12,879 nucleotides of DNA from an uncultured Collinsella sp. GTDB lineage: Bacteria; Actinomycetota; Coriobacteriia; Coriobacteriales; Coriobacteriaceae. Where the stretch lies: NCBI GenBank assembly GCA_902491915.1, contig CABUJL010000047.1, positions 1-12,879 on the forward strand. The letters are read 5' to 3'. The notes under the pieces were generated by a model that saw only the letters and a program-made list of their open reading frames with translations, did not search any database and was not told the origin of the DNA. Position numbers and translations under genes: made by a program. This document shows positions 11,606-12,879 of the stretch, one piece after another (the stretch's first letter is position 1; every line of letters starts with the position of its first letter).

Positions 11606-12547
11606 GTGCCGGCGAATAAGGAACATACCGAAGCTACTCCCTCGTCGCTCGCCGTGGCGGCGGGGGAGTATCTCGATTACCTCGCGGTCGAGCGGGGTTT
11701 GGCGCGCAACACGATTGCGGCCTATCGTCGTGACCTGACGACGTACTGCGCCTATCTGGAGCGGGCGGGGATTGTGTCTTTTGAAGAGGTGACTCGTCAG
11801 GTCGTGGAGGGCTTTGTCGCCGACCGTCGCGATGGGGGCTATTCCGATGCCTCGGTGGAGCGTGCGCTTGCAGCCGTGAAGGGCCTGCATGCCTTTTTGG
11901 TGCGCGATGGGGCTGTAGCCCAAAATCCAACGGCGGCGTTGCGCCTGCCTAAAAAGGCTGAGCGTTTGCCGGAGTATCTATCGGTGGAGGATGTCTCGGC
12001 TCTGCTCGATCAAGACTTCCCCGAGGGCGAGATGGGCTTGCGCGACCATGCCATCTTGGAAGTGCTCTACGGATGCGGTTTGCGTGTGAGCGAGTTGGTG
12101 GGGCTCGATGTGGGCGATATCCATATTGACGATGGCTTTGTACTCGTTCGCGGTAAGGGCTCGAAGGAACGCCTGTCCCCGCTGGTGGGAAGCGCGGCGC
12201 GAGCTCTGATGCTCTATGTAACTGAGGGACGTTCTCGCTTGGCGGCCCATGCCCGCGGAACCGAGACCTCGGCGGTCTTTTTAAATAAGAACGGACGTCG
12301 CCTGTCGCGCCAGGCCGTGCATGCGATATGCGAGCGGTATGGGCGTCAGGTGGGGCTGGTGGGGCTCCATCCCCATACCTTGCGCCACTCCTTTGCCACC
12401 CACATGCTCGCGGGCGGTGCCGACCTGCGTGTGCTGCAGGAGATTTTGGGCCATGCCGATATTTCGACCACGCAGGTCTACACGCATGTCGACCGCACGC
12501 AACTGACCGAGGTCTATCTGGCGGCGCATCCGCTGGCGCATCGTTAA
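11606..12547 (+). CDS. xerD: Tyrosine site-specific recombinase XerD
   Basis: This is a Xer-type recombinase that resolves chromosome dimers at dif with a partner. The 313 residues fit the family. An N-terminal core-binding domain (about 10-100, with YLDYLAVERGLARNTIAAY) is followed by the catalytic domain. It contains Arg160 (GLRVSEL), the GKGSKER lysine region at about 182-189, His257 and Arg260 (HTLRHSFATHML), His283 (LGHADISTTQ) and nucleophile Tyr292 (VYTHV). The GTG start at 11606 is the first in-frame start after the pyrG stop and only 2 nt beyond it. No good separate ribosome site exists, which implies translational coupling. A XerD-like gene beside pyrG, ahead of segregation genes, is common in Actinomycetota. 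A phage integrase is less likely given the short length and housekeeping context. Confidence 0.95.
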   Translation: MPANKEHTEATPSSLAVAAGEYLDYLAVERGLARNTIAAYRRDLTTYCAYLERAGIVSFEEVTRQVVEGFVADRRDGGYSDASVERALAAVKGLHAFLVRDGAVAQNPTAALRLPKKAERLPEYLSVEDVSALLDQDFPEGEMGLRDHAILEVLYGCGLRVSELVGLDVGDIHIDDGFVLVRGKGSKERLSPLVGSAARALMLYVTEGRSRLAAHARGTETSAVFLNKNGRRLSRQAVHAICERYGRQVGLVGLHPHTLRHSFATHMLAGGADLRVLQEILGHADISTTQVYTHVDRTQLTEVYLAAHPLAHR

Positions 12548-12580
12548 CACATCGCTGGCCTGCATATTTATAGGTATTTG

Positions 12581-12650
12581 GGGACGGGCCCCAGATTGCT
12601 GCGGCGTGCTTTTGCGCGCGCATGGGCAATCTGGGGCCCGTCCCATTTTT
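12581..12650 (+). terminator. Strong palindromic terminator of pyrG-xerD
   Basis: A perfect 19-bp stem (12581-12599 with 12626-12644) encloses a GC-rich interior of 26 nt that can add a few pairs. It is followed by ATTTTT (T run 12646-12650). The stem is far longer than a typical terminator and contains the palindrome GGGCCC, so it may be a dispersed palindromic element reused as a terminator. Confidence 0.85.
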
Positions 12651-12742
12651 CGCCACTTGTCGTCGCGGTGGTGGGCCGCACGTGCCTTGGGTGGGGGAGT
12701 TTGGGGGCGATGTGAACGCCATGTAAAAGGACGCAAAAATCG

Positions 12743-12768
12743 CCTCAAGGTCAACTTGAAGGTTGAGG
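12743..12768. promoter_or_regulatory. Imperfect dyad, MerR-operator-like
   Basis: CCTCAA (12743-12748) and TTGAGG (12763-12768) are an exact 6-bp inverted pair around an imperfect centre. The left 20 bp, CCTCAAG-GTC-AACTTGA-AGG, resembles the SoxR box with small insertions. No promoter elements were placed around it. Confidence 0.25.
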
Positions 12769-12771
12769 TTG

Positions 12772-12805
12772 AAAGGCGGGGTGCCACAGGTGGCATCCCG
12801 CCTTT
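12772..12805. other. 15-bp hairpin with a 4-nt loop
   Basis: 12772-12786 pairs with 12791-12805, the only exception being one G-U pair (12781/12796). No T run follows on either strand. It may be a leader structure or a second palindromic element between xerD and the next gene. Confidence 0.55.
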
Positions 12806-12810
12806 GCTGT

Positions 12811-12830
12811 AAACACAACATATTGTGTTT
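12811..12830. promoter_or_regulatory. Perfect operator-like dyad
   Basis: AAACACAA (12811-12818) and TTGTGTTT (12823-12830) flank CATA, a 20-bp near-complete palindrome typical of a homodimeric regulator site. The internal ACAACATATTG (12815-12825) recurs exactly at 12856-12866, 41 bp on, about four helical turns. AACATAT also occurs at 12834-12840. Confidence 0.5.
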
Positions 12831-12879
12831 TCGAACATATGCTCGGGGGTGTTTTACAACATATTGGGGGTGGAATGGT

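Larger units (their letters stand above)
12548..12879. other. Intergenic region after xerD
   Basis: No gene is supported in these 332 bp. They hold the xerD terminator, a CCTCAA/TTGAGG dyad, a 15-bp hairpin and an AT-rich segment with an operator-like dyad and repeated AACATAT. The right edge is probably the promoter region of a gene beginning past the window. Confidence 0.55.

Noticed and set aside
12811..12866. Possible dif site for XerC/XerD or a parS site
   Set aside because: The sequence does not fit the 11-6-11 dif layout with conserved recombinase halves, nor the parS consensus TGTTTCACGTGAAACA; proximity to xerD alone is not evidence.
1..12879. Insertion sequence, CRISPR array, prophage or rRNA/tRNA genes
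   Set aside because: No transposase, regularly spaced repeat array, phage genes or RNA gene hallmarks were found. XerD is the only recombinase and looks like the housekeeping enzyme.

Overview
The window reads as a chromosomal segment of an anaerobic, GC-rich gut actinobacterium of the Coriobacteriia, most likely Collinsella or a close relative. This is inferred from the strongly C-ending codon usage, the arginine deiminase (ADI) fermentation cluster, and the pyrG-xerD order familiar from Actinomycetota. No taxonomic search was possible.

Positions 1-7082 form an arginine catabolism locus, all on the + strand. It holds two arginine deiminase genes (arcA copy 1 at 25-1266, copy 2 at 3114-4355) that are identical base for base over 1265 bp. 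Between them lies an ArcT-like PLP aminotransferase (1416-2540). Ornithine carbamoyltransferase (4461-5456) and a YfcC/ArcD-type antiporter (5604-7082) follow. Together they would import arginine in exchange for ornithine, deiminate it to citrulline, and phosphorolyse citrulline to ornithine and carbamoyl phosphate. Carbamate kinase (arcC), the ATP-yielding last step, is not in the window. A 573-bp AT-rich region ahead of arcA copy 2 carries repeated GGTRAACGGTA motifs, dyads and an ARG-box-like site. It looks like the control region of the second half of the locus.

Positions 7083-7686 contain no convincing gene but are packed with strong inverted repeats. These include a perfect 12-bp hairpin with a 3-nt loop, a two-storey hairpin of about 100 nt with a terminator-like core, a pair of 30-nt direct repeats differing only by G/A transitions and one gap, and a 30-bp hairpin in which every departure from Watson-Crick pairing is a G-U wobble. 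This is the best candidate here for an undescribed structured RNA or a dispersed palindromic element.

Positions 7687-12547 hold housekeeping genes on the + strand: a DUF1846 protein of unknown function with its own -10 box and terminator, a small winged-helix protein with its own terminator, CTP synthase (pyrG) with a perfect DnaA box in its leader, and a XerD-type tyrosine recombinase that starts 2 nt after the pyrG stop. The last 332 bp contain a strong palindromic terminator, a second long hairpin and an operator-like dyad with repeats, probably the front of the next gene beyond the window.
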